A stretch of DNA of 39,663 bases from an uncultured Clostridia bacterium (GCA_947648385.1 CANSNO010000013.1:1-39663); one strand, 5' to 3'; shown: positions 1 to 8,736, numbered from the stretch's first letter. A program made the numbers and translations. The notes: generated by a model not told the origin, from the letters alone.

Positions 1-70
1 TGCCGTCACATACGACATAATAGGAACCCAAATCGGGATAATCGGTCACTGTGACCTCAAAGCCGATATC
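1..70 (-). other. Open reading frame continuing past the UAG of the next entry
   Basis: On the minus strand the frame of the 96-codon gene stays open after its TAG stop (71-73) to the window edge. It reads DIGFEVTVTDYPDLGSYY and onward, 23 codons with third positions like the neighbours. It may be the far part of a protein interrupted by a nonsense codon, or chance, since 70 bases is short. No start codon or ribosome site is visible here. Confidence 0.3.
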
Positions 71-361
71 CTATCCCGCCGTCTTCTCAGCCCATACATA
101 ATCGGGATATACACTGATATAAAACAGCAGGATAGCCGATATACCGGCCGCTATCACTATCGCCGCGCCCCTTTTGGCGTATCCCGTCAGGGACATAAAT
201 ATAAAAACGGCCGAAAGAGCGGCAATCGACCATAATATCCCCCTGTCCGTGTTCCTCAAATTATAGCACAGGCAGAACATGACAGCAAAAAAGGCGGCAG
301 CAAAGCAAGCGAGCCTGCGGCCCGCTATCTCTTTGCCTCGCCGCCCTTTGAAAACCGCCAT
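71..361 (-). CDS. Small membrane protein of unknown function (96 aa)
   Basis: Not recognised. The 96 residues start basic (MAVFKGRRGKEIAGRR), followed by three hydrophobic stretches at about 17-33, 40-59 and 67-84 that look like membrane spans, and a short polar tail. It is the last visible gene of the alaS run, 3 nt after the HIT gene, so it is probably co-transcribed. No good Shine-Dalgarno site precedes the ATG; a GGGAG lies about 14 nt away, so translation may depend on coupling. The frame remains open beyond the TAG stop to the window edge, so the gene could be truncated by a nonsense change. Coding status is likely, function unknown. Confidence 0.6.
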   Translation of the reverse strand: MAVFKGRRGKEIAGRRLACFAAAFFAVMFCLCYNLRNTDRGILWSIAALSAVFIFMSLTGYAKRGAAIVIAAGISAILLFYISVYPDYVWAEKTAG

Positions 362-364
362 GCT

Positions 365-706
365 TTATGCCATGGCTCCCAGTGTTTTTCCGCCGAGAAT
401 ATGGAAATGCAGATGCTGTACCGTCTGTCCGGCGTTCTCGCCGCAGTTGCATACCACCCTGTAGCCCTCGCCCAGCCCCAGAGAGGCGGCTATCTGAGGT
501 ATACTCTCAAATATATGAGCCACTACAGCCGAGTTGTCCTTTGTGACCTCATTCATGCCCGAGGCTATATGGGCCTTGGGTATGACGACCACATGAACGG
601 GAGCCTGAGGCTCGATATCGTGAAAGGCCATGATGACCTCGTCCTCATATGCGACCTTGGAGGGTATTTCGCCCACGGCAATTTTGCAGAAAATACAATT
701 ATCCAT
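365..706 (-). CDS. HIT family nucleotide-binding protein (HINT-like)
   Basis: Histidine-triad protein of 113 aa, the usual length for bacterial HINT-type purine nucleoside phosphoramidases, which hydrolyse AMP-lysine or aminoacyl-adenylate-like substrates in the cytosol. The signature HLHFH is at residues 98-102 after GENAGQTVQ. C4 and C7 (CIFC), with later histidines, form the family's zinc site. I start at ATG 706 because AGGAG stands 9 nt upstream and homologues begin with this CIFCKI segment; the longer frame to 784 would lie inside alaS. It sits 13 nt after alaS; removal of alanyl-AMP by-products is a plausible but unproven link. Confidence 0.93.
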   Translation of the reverse strand: MDNCIFCKIAVGEIPSKVAYEDEVIMAFHDIEPQAPVHVVVIPKAHIASGMNEVTKDNSAVVAHIFESIPQIAASLGLGEGYRVVCNCGENAGQTVQHLHFHILGGKTLGAMA

Positions 707-719
707 TTTGGTCAACTCC

Positions 720-3359
720 TTATTTAAGCATATCTCCGACAATATTGTCGACGGCTTCGAGGGCTTCTTCCAGCTTAGAGACATCCTTGCCTCCGGCCGT
801 GGCGCTGTCGGGGCGTCCGCCTCCGCCGCCGCCTGTCATCTTGGCGACCTGCTTAAGGATATTTCCGGCATGAGCGCCGGCCTTTACGGCGTCGGCGCCG
901 CAGACAGCGGCGAAATTGATTTTATCGTCGCTTACGACAGAAGCCAGCACACAGACGATATCACTCCCCCTGTCCTTGACCTTGTCGGCCAGGTCGCGCA
1001 TCTCGTCCATATTCTTTATATCGACCTGAGCGGCAACAACCTTGACGTCGCCCTTGACCTTGGCAAAGTTGAAAAGCTCAACAGCCTTGGAGGCCGAAAG
1101 TCTGGCCATCAGCGTGTCGCGCTCGTGGCCCACCTGCTTTAACTCAGCCGTTATCTGAACGGCTCTGCGAATTATCTCATTGGGATTCGTCTTGAGGGCT
1201 TCTGCCGTTTTGAGGATGCTGTCGTTGAGCTGCCTATACATATTGGTTATCTCGTTGCCGCATACGGCTTCGATTCTCCTGACGCCGGCAGCCACAGATG
1301 ATTCGCCCGTTATCTTAAAGGAGCCTATCTTGGCGGTATTGTCAAGATGTGTGCCGCCGCAAAGCTCGATTGAAAAATCACCCATCTTTACGACGCGAAC
1401 CACATTCCCGTATTTTTCTCCAAAAAGCGCCATGGCGCCGAGCTTTTTGGCCTCGTCTATGGGCATTTCATTCATAGTTATATCCATGCCCTCGAGAGCG
1501 GCGTTGTTGACGATATCCTCTACTCTGCTTAACTCTTCGGGAGTCATAGCCGAAAAATGAGTAAAGTCAAATCTCAGCCTGTCTGGTTCGACAAGAGAAC
1601 CGGCCTGCTCGACATGGTTGCCCAGCACCTCTCGAAGCGCCCTCTGGAGCATATGGGTGGCCGAATGCGCCCTCATTAAGCCCATACGACGTTTTTTGTC
1701 GACGACGCATTTGACCTCACAGTCAACCGAAAGCTCGCCCTTTGTAATACGCACATTGTGCGAAAAACGGCCGTCGCCGGTTTTGGAAACACTTTTGACA
1801 TCGGCCTGACCGCCCTCAAACTCGATTACGCCAAAGTCGCAAAGCTGTCCACCGCTCTCGGCATAGAAAGGAGTTTTATCGAGGAACAGCACGGCCTCAT
1901 CCCCCTCGATGGCGTTGGAGCTAAACTCGCCTTCCTTGACAATGGCCAGCACCTTTCCGCTGTCCTGAAGCTTATCATAGCCTGTAAAGACAGTGACAGG
2001 TATCTCGTTGAGGGAAAGCCCGTTGCCCTCCCAGCCAAGAAGCGCGGTGTTTCCGCGAGCCTCCCTGGCGCGCTTTTTCTGCTCCTGCATATCGGAGTCA
2101 AAGCCTTCCCTGTCGACCGTCATTCCGTTCTCTTCAAGTATTTCTATTGTCAGGTCTATGGGGAAACCGTCTGTATCGTAAAGCCTGAAAGCGTCGTCTC
2201 CCGAAAGGCAGGTCTTGCCCTCGCTCTTCAGCTTTTCAATCATGTTATCCAGCTTGACAAGGCCGTTCTCTATCGTTACGCCGAATCTTTCCTCTTCATT
2301 TCTTATCAGCTTTATAATATAGTCGTGCTTCTCTCTGAGCTGGGGATAGGCTCCCTCGTTCTCCCTGATGACGGTCTCGCATACCTCATAAAGGAAAGGA
2401 CGCTCGACGCCGAGCAGACGGCCGTGACGGGCGGCGCGCCTCAGCAGACGGCGCAGTACATAGCCGCGGCCCTCGTTTGAGGGCATAACGCCGTCGCAGA
2501 CCATCATAGTGGAGCTTCTGATATGGTCGGTGATGATTCTGAGGGAGACGTCCTTCTTCTCGTCCTGACCGTAAGGCACGCCGCAAATGTCGGAGACGTG
2601 CTTTGTTATGCTCTTTATCGTATCGACGTCAAAGAGTGAATCGACCTCCTGCATGATGCAGGCTATGCGCTCCATTCCCATGCCCGTGTCAATATTCTTA
2701 TGCTCAAGAGGGGTGTAATTACCTTTGCCGTCATTATTGAAGGAGCTGAAAACAATGTTCCAGAACTCAACATATCTGTCGCACTCACAGCCCACCTTGC
2801 AGTCGGGCTTGCCGCAGCCGTATTTTTCGCCGCGGTCAAAATATATCTCCGAGCAGGGACCGCAGGGGCCGGCGCCTATCTCCCAGAAATTGTCCTCCTT
2901 GCCGAACCTGACCATATGGTCGGGGGCGACTCCGACCTCTTTTGTCCATATATCATAGGCCTCGTCATCCTCAAGATAGACCGATACATACAGCCTGTCC
3001 ACCGGCAGCTCAAGCTCTTTGGTGATAAACTCCCATGCCCACGCGCAGGCCTCTCTCTTGAAATAATCACCAAAGGAGAAATTGCCAAGCATTTCAAAAT
3101 AGGTGCCGTGTCTGGCGTCCTTTCCGACGTTTTCAATATCAGGAGTTCGGATGCACTTCTGACATGTAGTGACCCTGTGACAGGGAGGCTCCTCCTCACC
3201 TATGAAATAGGGCTTGAGCGGCGCCATCCCGGCGTTTATCAGCAGCAAAGATTTGTCGTGCTGGGGCACCAGAGGAAAGCTGTCCATCCTCAGATGTCCT
3301 TTGCTCTCAAAAAAGCTCAAAAACTTTTCTCTCAACTCGTTAAGTCCCATATTTTTCAT
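720..3359 (-). CDS. alaS: Alanine--tRNA ligase
   Basis: Full-length AlaRS (879 aa, normal for the family) that charges tRNA-Ala. The class II catalytic domain starts at the N-terminus (MKNMGLNELREKFLSFFESK). The editing domain has its zinc motifs HSATH at about residue 563 and CGGTH at about 665, and the C-terminal DHHA1 region carries the usual glycine run followed by RPDSATAGGKD. The ATG is preceded by AAGAGGT at 9 nt. It begins 1 nt after the U32 peptidase stop, so its ribosome site lies in the end of that gene. No T-box leader is present; expression comes from the upstream run. alaS near mltG and U32 peptidase genes is a known Firmicutes arrangement. Confidence 0.98.
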   Translation of the reverse strand: MKNMGLNELREKFLSFFESKGHLRMDSFPLVPQHDKSLLLINAGMAPLKPYFIGEEEPPCHRVTTCQKCIRTPDIENVGKDARHGTYFEMLGNFSFGDYFKREACAWAWEFITKELELPVDRLYVSVYLEDDEAYDIWTKEVGVAPDHMVRFGKEDNFWEIGAGPCGPCSEIYFDRGEKYGCGKPDCKVGCECDRYVEFWNIVFSSFNNDGKGNYTPLEHKNIDTGMGMERIACIMQEVDSLFDVDTIKSITKHVSDICGVPYGQDEKKDVSLRIITDHIRSSTMMVCDGVMPSNEGRGYVLRRLLRRAARHGRLLGVERPFLYEVCETVIRENEGAYPQLREKHDYIIKLIRNEEERFGVTIENGLVKLDNMIEKLKSEGKTCLSGDDAFRLYDTDGFPIDLTIEILEENGMTVDREGFDSDMQEQKKRAREARGNTALLGWEGNGLSLNEIPVTVFTGYDKLQDSGKVLAIVKEGEFSSNAIEGDEAVLFLDKTPFYAESGGQLCDFGVIEFEGGQADVKSVSKTGDGRFSHNVRITKGELSVDCEVKCVVDKKRRMGLMRAHSATHMLQRALREVLGNHVEQAGSLVEPDRLRFDFTHFSAMTPEELSRVEDIVNNAALEGMDITMNEMPIDEAKKLGAMALFGEKYGNVVRVVKMGDFSIELCGGTHLDNTAKIGSFKITGESSVAAGVRRIEAVCGNEITNMYRQLNDSILKTAEALKTNPNEIIRRAVQITAELKQVGHERDTLMARLSASKAVELFNFAKVKGDVKVVAAQVDIKNMDEMRDLADKVKDRGSDIVCVLASVVSDDKINFAAVCGADAVKAGAHAGNILKQVAKMTGGGGGGRPDSATAGGKDVSKLEEALEAVDNIVGDMLK

Positions 3360-3360
3360 A

Positions 3361-4596
3361 TTATAATACCTCTTTTTCAGGTTTATTGTTTTTTCTCAGC
3401 ATGGCGAATCGGCTTGCCTCGCATGGCAGTTTTACAAAAAACTCCATCTTTGGATGAGGCGCCGAGTCTATCGGGGTCATATTCATATCATATAACCCTT
3501 CGAGGACAAAATCAACAGCATCTTTTCCGGGCCTGATAAGCTCCAGCCTGTCGCCGACCGAAAGCTTGTTTTTCTGCACCGCCCTGTAAAGACCGTTCTC
3601 CCCTTTTTCCGCTATATAGGCGCATACCTCCCAATCGCGGATATATGTATTGTCCTCGCGATATTCGCCGTCCTTTTCGCCGAAATAAAATCCTGTATAA
3701 TAATCTCTGTGGCTGACCTTTTCCACTTCGCGCCGCAGACTTTCTGGCAGTTCAAACTCCTCGCCCTTTTCCGCGTACATATCGACGGCTCTGCGGTAGG
3801 CGTTCGTAATAACGGCGGCGTAATAGGCCGTTTTTACCCTTCCTTCTATCTTGAAGCTGTCGATACCGGCCCTGACCAGCTCGGGTATATGCTCTATCAG
3901 ACACATATCTTTGGAGTTAAAAAGATATGTCCCGTACTCGTCCTCGACAACGGGATAATACTGGCCGGGCCTTTTTTCCTCTACGAGAGAATAACTCCAA
4001 CGGCAGGGCTGAGCGCAGTTTCCGTGATTGGCGTCTCTGCCGGCCATAAAGTTTGAAAGCAGGCACCGCCCCGAATAGGACATACACATGGAGCCGTGGA
4101 CAAAGGTCTCTATTTCCAGAGCTTTAGGGGTTTTCGCCCTTATTCCGGCAATATCGTCGATGGTCAGCTCCCTTGCCAGAACAATCCTGTCGGCCCCCAT
4201 ATCATGATACATATTGGCCGCGCTGTAATTTGTCACGCTGGCCTGAGTGCTGATATGAAGGCGAACGTGTGGGGCGTGCCTTTTGACAAGGGGTATAATG
4301 CCCACATCAGCCACAATAAGCGCGTCAACTCCGGCGTCGTCCAAAAACTCCAGATAGGGCGGAAGCTTGTCTATCTCGTCATTTCCGGCCATTACGTTGA
4401 CCGTGACAAACGCCTTTGTCCCTCTGTCGTGACAGTATTTTACAGCTTTTTTAAGCTCTTCCTCGTCAAAATTGCCCGACGCCGTTCTCATGCCGTATGA
4501 TTTTCCGGCCATATATACGGCGTCGGCGCCATAAGCCACAGCGTATTGCAATTTTTCAAAATCCCCGGCCGGGGAAAGAATCTCTGGCTTTTTCAC
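3361..4596 (-). CDS. U32 family peptidase
   Basis: Member of the collagenase-like U32 family (PrtC/YrrO/RlhA group). Some members act in tRNA or 23S rRNA hydroxylation rather than proteolysis, so the true reaction is open. The family signature ETFVHGSMCMSYSGRCLLS is present, with a TIM-barrel-like start (PEILSPAGDFEKLQYAVAYG) and a C-terminal beta domain (DRLELIRPG). I choose the GTG at 4596 (MKKPEILSPAG, 411 aa) because GGGGG lies 8 nt before it; the GTG two codons upstream is only 2 nt from that site. It follows mltG by 14 nt and precedes alaS by 1 nt. Confidence 0.92.
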   Translation of the reverse strand: MKKPEILSPAGDFEKLQYAVAYGADAVYMAGKSYGMRTASGNFDEEELKKAVKYCHDRGTKAFVTVNVMAGNDEIDKLPPYLEFLDDAGVDALIVADVGIIPLVKRHAPHVRLHISTQASVTNYSAANMYHDMGADRIVLARELTIDDIAGIRAKTPKALEIETFVHGSMCMSYSGRCLLSNFMAGRDANHGNCAQPCRWSYSLVEEKRPGQYYPVVEDEYGTYLFNSKDMCLIEHIPELVRAGIDSFKIEGRVKTAYYAAVITNAYRRAVDMYAEKGEEFELPESLRREVEKVSHRDYYTGFYFGEKDGEYREDNTYIRDWEVCAYIAEKGENGLYRAVQKNKLSVGDRLELIRPGKDAVDFVLEGLYDMNMTPIDSAPHPKMEFFVKLPCEASRFAMLRKNNKPEKEVL

Positions 4597-4610
4597 ACGC
4601 ACATCCCCCG

Positions 4611-5693
4611 TTATTTCTTTACACCGGCCACGGCGGCGTTGTGCTCTTCGATAGTCTTTGAGAAGATATGTCCGCCATCGCCGTTAGCTACATAATAGTA
4701 ATAACCGTGGCTTTCGGGTGAAATAGCCGCCAGCATTGCCGGCACGCCCGGATTGCATATCGCCGTAGGAGGCAGGCCGGTAGATTTTCTCAGGTTGTAG
4801 GGAGAATCTATCTGCAAATCCTCCGCCGTCAACTCCTCCTTGTGACCCGTGACATACAAAATCGCCGCGTCGATATCAAGATAAGGATATGCGGAAGAAT
4901 TGTTCAGTCGGTTCCATATGACGCCGGATATTCTGGCCTGCTCTTCGGGAAGCTGGGCTTCCTTTTCGATAAGGGAGGCTATGTTGACGACCTGAGCAAT
5001 GGTCAATCCCTTTTCCTCTGTCAGCTTTCTCATTTCCTCGGTGTATTTCCTGTTGAAGTTATTGAGCATTTTGTTAATGGCGCTGACAGGCCTTTCATTA
5101 ATATAAAACTGATAGGTGTCGGGGAAAAGATACCCCTCCAGCCTGTTTTCCACCATGGGAACATCGCTCAGAAACTCATGGGCAAAATCATAGCTGTTGG
5201 CGGCCTCGATAAAATCATTGCTGCCGCAGACTCTGCCCTTTTCAAGAAGCTCGGCTATCTGCTTTATCGTATACCCCTCGGGTATGGTTATTGTCACAGT
5301 CTCGGTAGAGGTGTTGGAGCGTTTAAGCTCGCTTATTATCTGGCCGTAGTCCATGTCGCTGGAAAGGTCAAACTCGCCCGTGCTGAAACCGCTGGTGTGT
5401 TTAAGGCGCGCGTAAAGCTTGAAAGCCCATTTATGGTCGATTATCCCCTCTTTTTTCAGCATTGAGGCAACCTTTCCGAGGCTGTCGTCCTTTTCAAGCG
5501 TGATGGTGACGATATCTGTGTCCTGAACAAGGCCGAACATATCATTTGCCACCAATATAGCTATCGTAGACAAAATAAAGGATACGCCGAGAATGAAACA
5601 GATATAGGCTATAGTGGAGGAGGTGGAAAAACTGCGCCTTTTCTTTCTTCTCGGCCTCATTTCGCCGTTGTTTGTCGTATTGCTGTTAGACAT
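4611..5693 (-). CDS. mltG: Endolytic murein transglycosylase MltG (YceG-like)
   Basis: Membrane-anchored lytic transglycosylase that cuts nascent peptidoglycan glycan strands outside the membrane. Basic cytosolic start (RPRRKKRR, residues 13-20), one membrane span at about 27-50, a LysM-like region (VTITIPEGYTIKQIAELL, about 133-150), then the YceG catalytic domain. The catalytic glutamate is expected at about E243 in NIASLIEKEAQ; SPYNLRKSTGLPPTAICNPG (297-316) is the other family hallmark. At 360 aa it has normal length. The upstream ribosome site is modest (AGGAAG is rather far, GTGAGA nearer), so start choice is slightly uncertain. Confidence 0.96.
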   Translation of the reverse strand: MSNSNTTNNGEMRPRRKKRRSFSTSSTIAYICFILGVSFILSTIAILVANDMFGLVQDTDIVTITLEKDDSLGKVASMLKKEGIIDHKWAFKLYARLKHTSGFSTGEFDLSSDMDYGQIISELKRSNTSTETVTITIPEGYTIKQIAELLEKGRVCGSNDFIEAANSYDFAHEFLSDVPMVENRLEGYLFPDTYQFYINERPVSAINKMLNNFNRKYTEEMRKLTEEKGLTIAQVVNIASLIEKEAQLPEEQARISGVIWNRLNNSSAYPYLDIDAAILYVTGHKEELTAEDLQIDSPYNLRKSTGLPPTAICNPGVPAMLAAISPESHGYYYYVANGDGGHIFSKTIEEHNAAVAGVKK

Positions 5694-5730
5694 AGATTCT
5701 CACATTCTTCCTGATTCAAAATAAAATCCT

Positions 5731-6594
5731 TTAGAAAACAAATAATTTTATGATAAAGAGCACGGCCGTCACCCACAGCCCCGGAGAAAAAACAAGGGCC
5801 GAAAAGCCTTTTGAAAAGCCGACTCTGTTTATCTTCGGCACCTTGCCCTTTTCAATAAGCTTTTCCAGCCTGCCCATGGCGATATAAAGGGACAGGAAAA
5901 AAAGCATCGTGATAAAGACAACAAAATATTTCCAAAGTCCAACGGCCGAATATTCGGTCAAAAGATAATTGACCGTGAAGGAAAAGCCGTTGCTGATAAA
6001 ATGCGCCCATATCGCGGCTCTGACCGAGCCGGCAATATATGTTACATAAGCATAGAACACGCCGGCCGCGAGGGGGCCGATAAAATTGGCGGCGTCGCCG
6101 TGGACAAGTGCAAAGGAAATGGCCGTGGCCGCCATGGCCGAATAAAAGCCGCCCCCCTCAAGGGCCGACAGCATACCGCCGCGGAAGAAAAGCTCCTCGC
6201 ATACGGCCGGCAAAAAAATCATTAAAAACATCGTCAGCCATATCGAGCCGGAAGCGGTCGCCAGACCGCTCTGGGCCGTATATTCGTCAAATATCAGTCT
6301 GGCCGCCACCCAGTTGAGCAAAAAAGAAAAACAGGAAACGGCCAAAGCTCCCCAAAAGATAAATGGGAAAAATCTCGCCCTGCTTCCCTTGAATCTGTAT
6401 GTCACCTCTCCCTCGCGCATAAGCAGAAGAAGTATGACAAAGGGAAAGAGAAAGGCCGCGCCCTCGGTCAAAGCGTAAATATAAGGAGTTGTCTTTACCG
6501 CTCCGGTTTTTGAGGCGTAATCAAACCCCATCAGTATTGCCAGAGAAACTGCCGGCAGAAAACCGGCCGTAAAAGAAAGCCTGTCCTTATTCAA
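5731..6594 (-). CDS. CPBP family intramembrane protease (CAAX-like)
   Basis: Polytopic membrane protein of the CPBP/Abi glutamic intramembrane protease family. All three motifs are intact: EELFFRG (EExxxR), FALVH (FxxxH) and HFISN (HxxxN). About eight hydrophobic segments. The start is most likely the TTG at 6594 (287 aa): GAGAGGTG lies 7 nt before it, and the overlap with tmk is then 8 nt, exactly as at the two preceding junctions. A TTG at 6612 is possible but poorly spaced. Substrate unknown; family members range from prenyl-protein processing to bacteriocin immunity and regulated proteolysis. Its place between tmk and mltG gives no clear function. Confidence 0.88.
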   Translation of the reverse strand: MNKDRLSFTAGFLPAVSLAILMGFDYASKTGAVKTTPYIYALTEGAAFLFPFVILLLLMREGEVTYRFKGSRARFFPFIFWGALAVSCFSFLLNWVAARLIFDEYTAQSGLATASGSIWLTMFLMIFLPAVCEELFFRGGMLSALEGGGFYSAMAATAISFALVHGDAANFIGPLAAGVFYAYVTYIAGSVRAAIWAHFISNGFSFTVNYLLTEYSAVGLWKYFVVFITMLFFLSLYIAMGRLEKLIEKGKVPKINRVGFSKGFSALVFSPGLWVTAVLFIIKLFVF

Positions 6595-7249
6595 TCCCCA
6601 GCACCTCTCCAACCGCCTCGAATATCTCGCGGCTTATCTCCTCGGGGCTTTTCAGTCCCCGAGGGCCGACGCATTTTATCTTTTTCCAACGGTATTTATC
6701 GCAAATCTCCAAAGCGTTTGCGCGGCATCTTTCGAGATAGGCGTGATCTTTTTCATGAATGTCTCCCGTTTCCCCCTGCCTCTTGTTGAGAAGCCTGAAG
6801 GTCACATCGGCCGGCATATCGAGGAAAAGCACCATATCGGGGCTTGGCAGTCCGATGAGCCCGTATTCAAAATCAAACAGCCAGTCAAGAAAGCTCTCTC
6901 TCTCTTTTCCTTCCAGCTTGCTGGCCTGATGAATAGCGTTGGAGGTGGTATACCTGTCGGATATGATTATCTCTCCTGCCTCATAGGCCTTTTGCCAGCC
7001 GGTCTTAAAAGAGGCGTACCTGTCGACCATAAAAAAAGTGGAGGCCGCATAGGGATTGACACCGTCGGGCGTGGCGCTGAACTCGCCGTTGAGATACATT
7101 TTCAAAAGGGATGACGAAGGCTCATCATATCTCGGAAATGTCAGGCGCGTATATTTTTTGCCTAAAGCTTCAAGTCTTTTACCCAAAAGATCAAGCTGGG
7201 TCGATTTTCCGCTGCCGTCGGTGCCCTCAAGCACAATAAACTTAGACAT
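6587..7249 (-). CDS. tmk: Thymidylate kinase (dTMP kinase)
   Basis: P-loop nucleoside monophosphate kinase, 220 aa, phosphorylating dTMP to dTDP with ATP. Walker A GTDGSGKST is at residues 9-17, then FPRYDEPSS and the DRY motif in SDRYTTSNAIHQASKL, and a LID-type region around NKRQGETGDIHEKDHAY. The ATG at 7249 overlaps the thyX stop by 8 nt (ATGTCTAA). It directly follows thyX, so the operon carries consecutive steps dUMP to dTMP to dTDP. The substrate-binding region differs from the E. coli enzyme and a broader deoxynucleotide kinase role cannot be excluded. Confidence 0.93.
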   Translation of the reverse strand: MSKFIVLEGTDGSGKSTQLDLLGKRLEALGKKYTRLTFPRYDEPSSSLLKMYLNGEFSATPDGVNPYAASTFFMVDRYASFKTGWQKAYEAGEIIISDRYTTSNAIHQASKLEGKERESFLDWLFDFEYGLIGLPSPDMVLFLDMPADVTFRLLNKRQGETGDIHEKDHAYLERCRANALEICDKYRWKKIKCVGPRGLKSPEEISREIFEAVGEVLGIE

Positions 7250-8000
7250 GGCTCCCGCCCCTCGAACGCACTTCCTCGGCTCTGCCGCAGCTCATTTTGC
7301 CCTGGTCGCAGACGCCGTAAAGGCAGGCCGGGCCGGCCTTTTGGAAAAGCACGGGCGCTTCGGCGCGGCATATTTCAAGCATCTTCCACGCAAGGGCTCT
7401 TATCTCCCACTGGGCGCGGTTACAACATCTGAGCCTGAAAAAGTTGTAAAGAGATCTGACATTCATGGTCATCATTATCTTTGTCTCGCAGGCGTTGGGC
7501 AGAACAAAACGGGCGTCCTCAATGGCCATTCTTCTTGCCTTGCTCTTGTTGCCCTGAATGTCAGGCCCCCCTATCTCGGCCAGATGCTTTTCATAAAGGA
7601 TATCGCTCAGCTTGACATAGCTCTGCTGAATCTCATCCATTGTTTTGGCGTAAAAGGCCTTTGCCTCGGCGTTGTTTTCTATTTCGGGAGGTGTGACGTA
7701 TGTAAAGTGATTTTCCTTTACATACCTTTGAGACTGAACGCTGAAGGAGGCTATCCTATGTCTTGTTATCTGGGCGAGCAGTGAGCGCGACACGCCCTCT
7801 ATGGCAAAGGTGAAGGAGGCGTGCTCGACGGGGCTTTCATGCCCCATTTCAACAAGCATCTTGATAAAATCTGCTGTTTTTTCCTCTGTCAGTCCGTCCA
7901 TAATGGCGTCATAATCGGCCGGCGAATAGCAAAAGCGCGCGGCGGCGGCCACAAGCTTTTCAGGCTCGGGCGTAGACGCAATAAGCTTGACTTTAAGCAT
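7242..8000 (-). CDS. thyX: FAD-dependent thymidylate synthase ThyX
   Basis: Flavin-dependent thymidylate synthase that methylates dUMP using methylene-tetrahydrofolate, NADPH and FAD. The ThyX motif (RHRxxSxxxxSxR type) is RHRIASFSVQSQR at residues 80-92; GHESPVEHASFTFAI precedes it. The start is ATG 8000 (252 aa), with AAGGAAG 6-7 nt upstream; the longer frame reaching 8039 lies inside tagA and has no site. It overlaps tagA by 8 nt (ATGCTTAA) and tmk by 8 nt. No thyA is visible in the window. Confidence 0.97.
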   Translation of the reverse strand: MLKVKLIASTPEPEKLVAAAARFCYSPADYDAIMDGLTEEKTADFIKMLVEMGHESPVEHASFTFAIEGVSRSLLAQITRHRIASFSVQSQRYVKENHFTYVTPPEIENNAEAKAFYAKTMDEIQQSYVKLSDILYEKHLAEIGGPDIQGNKSKARRMAIEDARFVLPNACETKIMMTMNVRSLYNFFRLRCCNRAQWEIRALAWKMLEICRAEAPVLFQKAGPACLYGVCDQGKMSCGRAEEVRSRGGSHV

Positions 8001-8724
8001 TTTCCTCTTCCTTTCCTTTGTAACCCACGGCACGAACAAGATAAAGGGGCAATCTGGCCATGCGCTTTATTCTCTTTGGCTCCTTTATCAGACGGTAAAA
8101 CCATTCAAGGCCGAACCTGACAAAAAACTCGGGCGCCCTCCGGCTATTGCCCGAATAGATGTCAAGAGAGCCGCCCAGTCCGGCCATCAGGCTGACACAG
8201 AGCCTGTCCCTGTTGCGCTCCATAAAAAACTCCTGTTTGGGGCACCCCAGACAGACATACATGGCGTCGGGATTGGCTTTGTTGATTGTTTCGACTATTT
8301 CATCCTCATTGTCAAAATAGCCGTTTTGAGTTCCGGCTATCAAAAGACCGGGATATTTTTTTTGCAAATTTTCGGCTGCGGACTGAGCCACTCCCGGCTT
8401 ACCTCCGAATAAAAAGAGGCTTTTGCCTGTGTTTTGCAGCCTTTCGGCCAGCTTTTCGCCGAACTCAACCCCGGCAACCTTGCCCTTTAACGGCTTTTTC
8501 TGTATTTTGGCGGCGTATACCACGCCGACGCCGTCGGGCAATACCAGTTCGGATCGATTTACAAGGTCGTTAAGCTTCTGATTTTTAAGACAGTCAAGGC
8601 CGATTTCGGCGTTGGGAGTGACGACGCGGCACTTTTCGCCTCTTTCAATATATCCATAGGCGGTTTCCACCGCCTCATCCATAGTGATATTGTCAAACCC
8701 GATAGATAAAATATAACTTTTTAT
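7993..8724 (-). CDS. tagA: WecG/TagA/CpsF family glycosyltransferase, probable AUA start
   Basis: GT26 glycosyltransferase; TagA transfers ManNAc from UDP-ManNAc onto undecaprenyl-PP-GlcNAc, completing the linkage disaccharide of wall teichoic acid on the inner membrane face. Seen: VTPNAEIGLDCL, LVLPDGVGVVYAAK, the VAGVEFGEKLAERL block, CLGCPKQEFFMERN and GLEWFYRLIKEPKRIKR. The first ATG (8682, 229 aa) would drop the family's N-terminal strand, but the frame upstream encodes KSYILSIGFDNIT just before MDEAV, which matches that strand. The frame has no ATG, GTG or TTG between the in-frame TAA at 8737 and 8682; AAGGA sits 9 nt before an ATA at 8724, giving 243 aa. An indel in the sequence is the alternative. 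Confidence 0.85.
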   Translation of the reverse strand: MKSYILSIGFDNITMDEAVETAYGYIERGEKCRVVTPNAEIGLDCLKNQKLNDLVNRSELVLPDGVGVVYAAKIQKKPLKGKVAGVEFGEKLAERLQNTGKSLFLFGGKPGVAQSAAENLQKKYPGLLIAGTQNGYFDNEDEIVETINKANPDAMYVCLGCPKQEFFMERNRDRLCVSLMAGLGGSLDIYSGNSRRAPEFFVRFGLEWFYRLIKEPKRIKRMARLPLYLVRAVGYKGKEEENA

Positions 8725-8736
8725 AAAATCACATCC

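Noticed and set aside
1..361. Reassignment of TAG to an amino acid in this genome
   Set aside because: TAG is the clear stop of the gene ending at 20456, of the DUF5655 gene and of the response regulator, so a general recoding is not supported.
2386..2586. Small Arg-rich frame inside alaS
   Set aside because: Shadow of alaS in another frame; biased to Arg/Pro/Ser and lacks a ribosome site.
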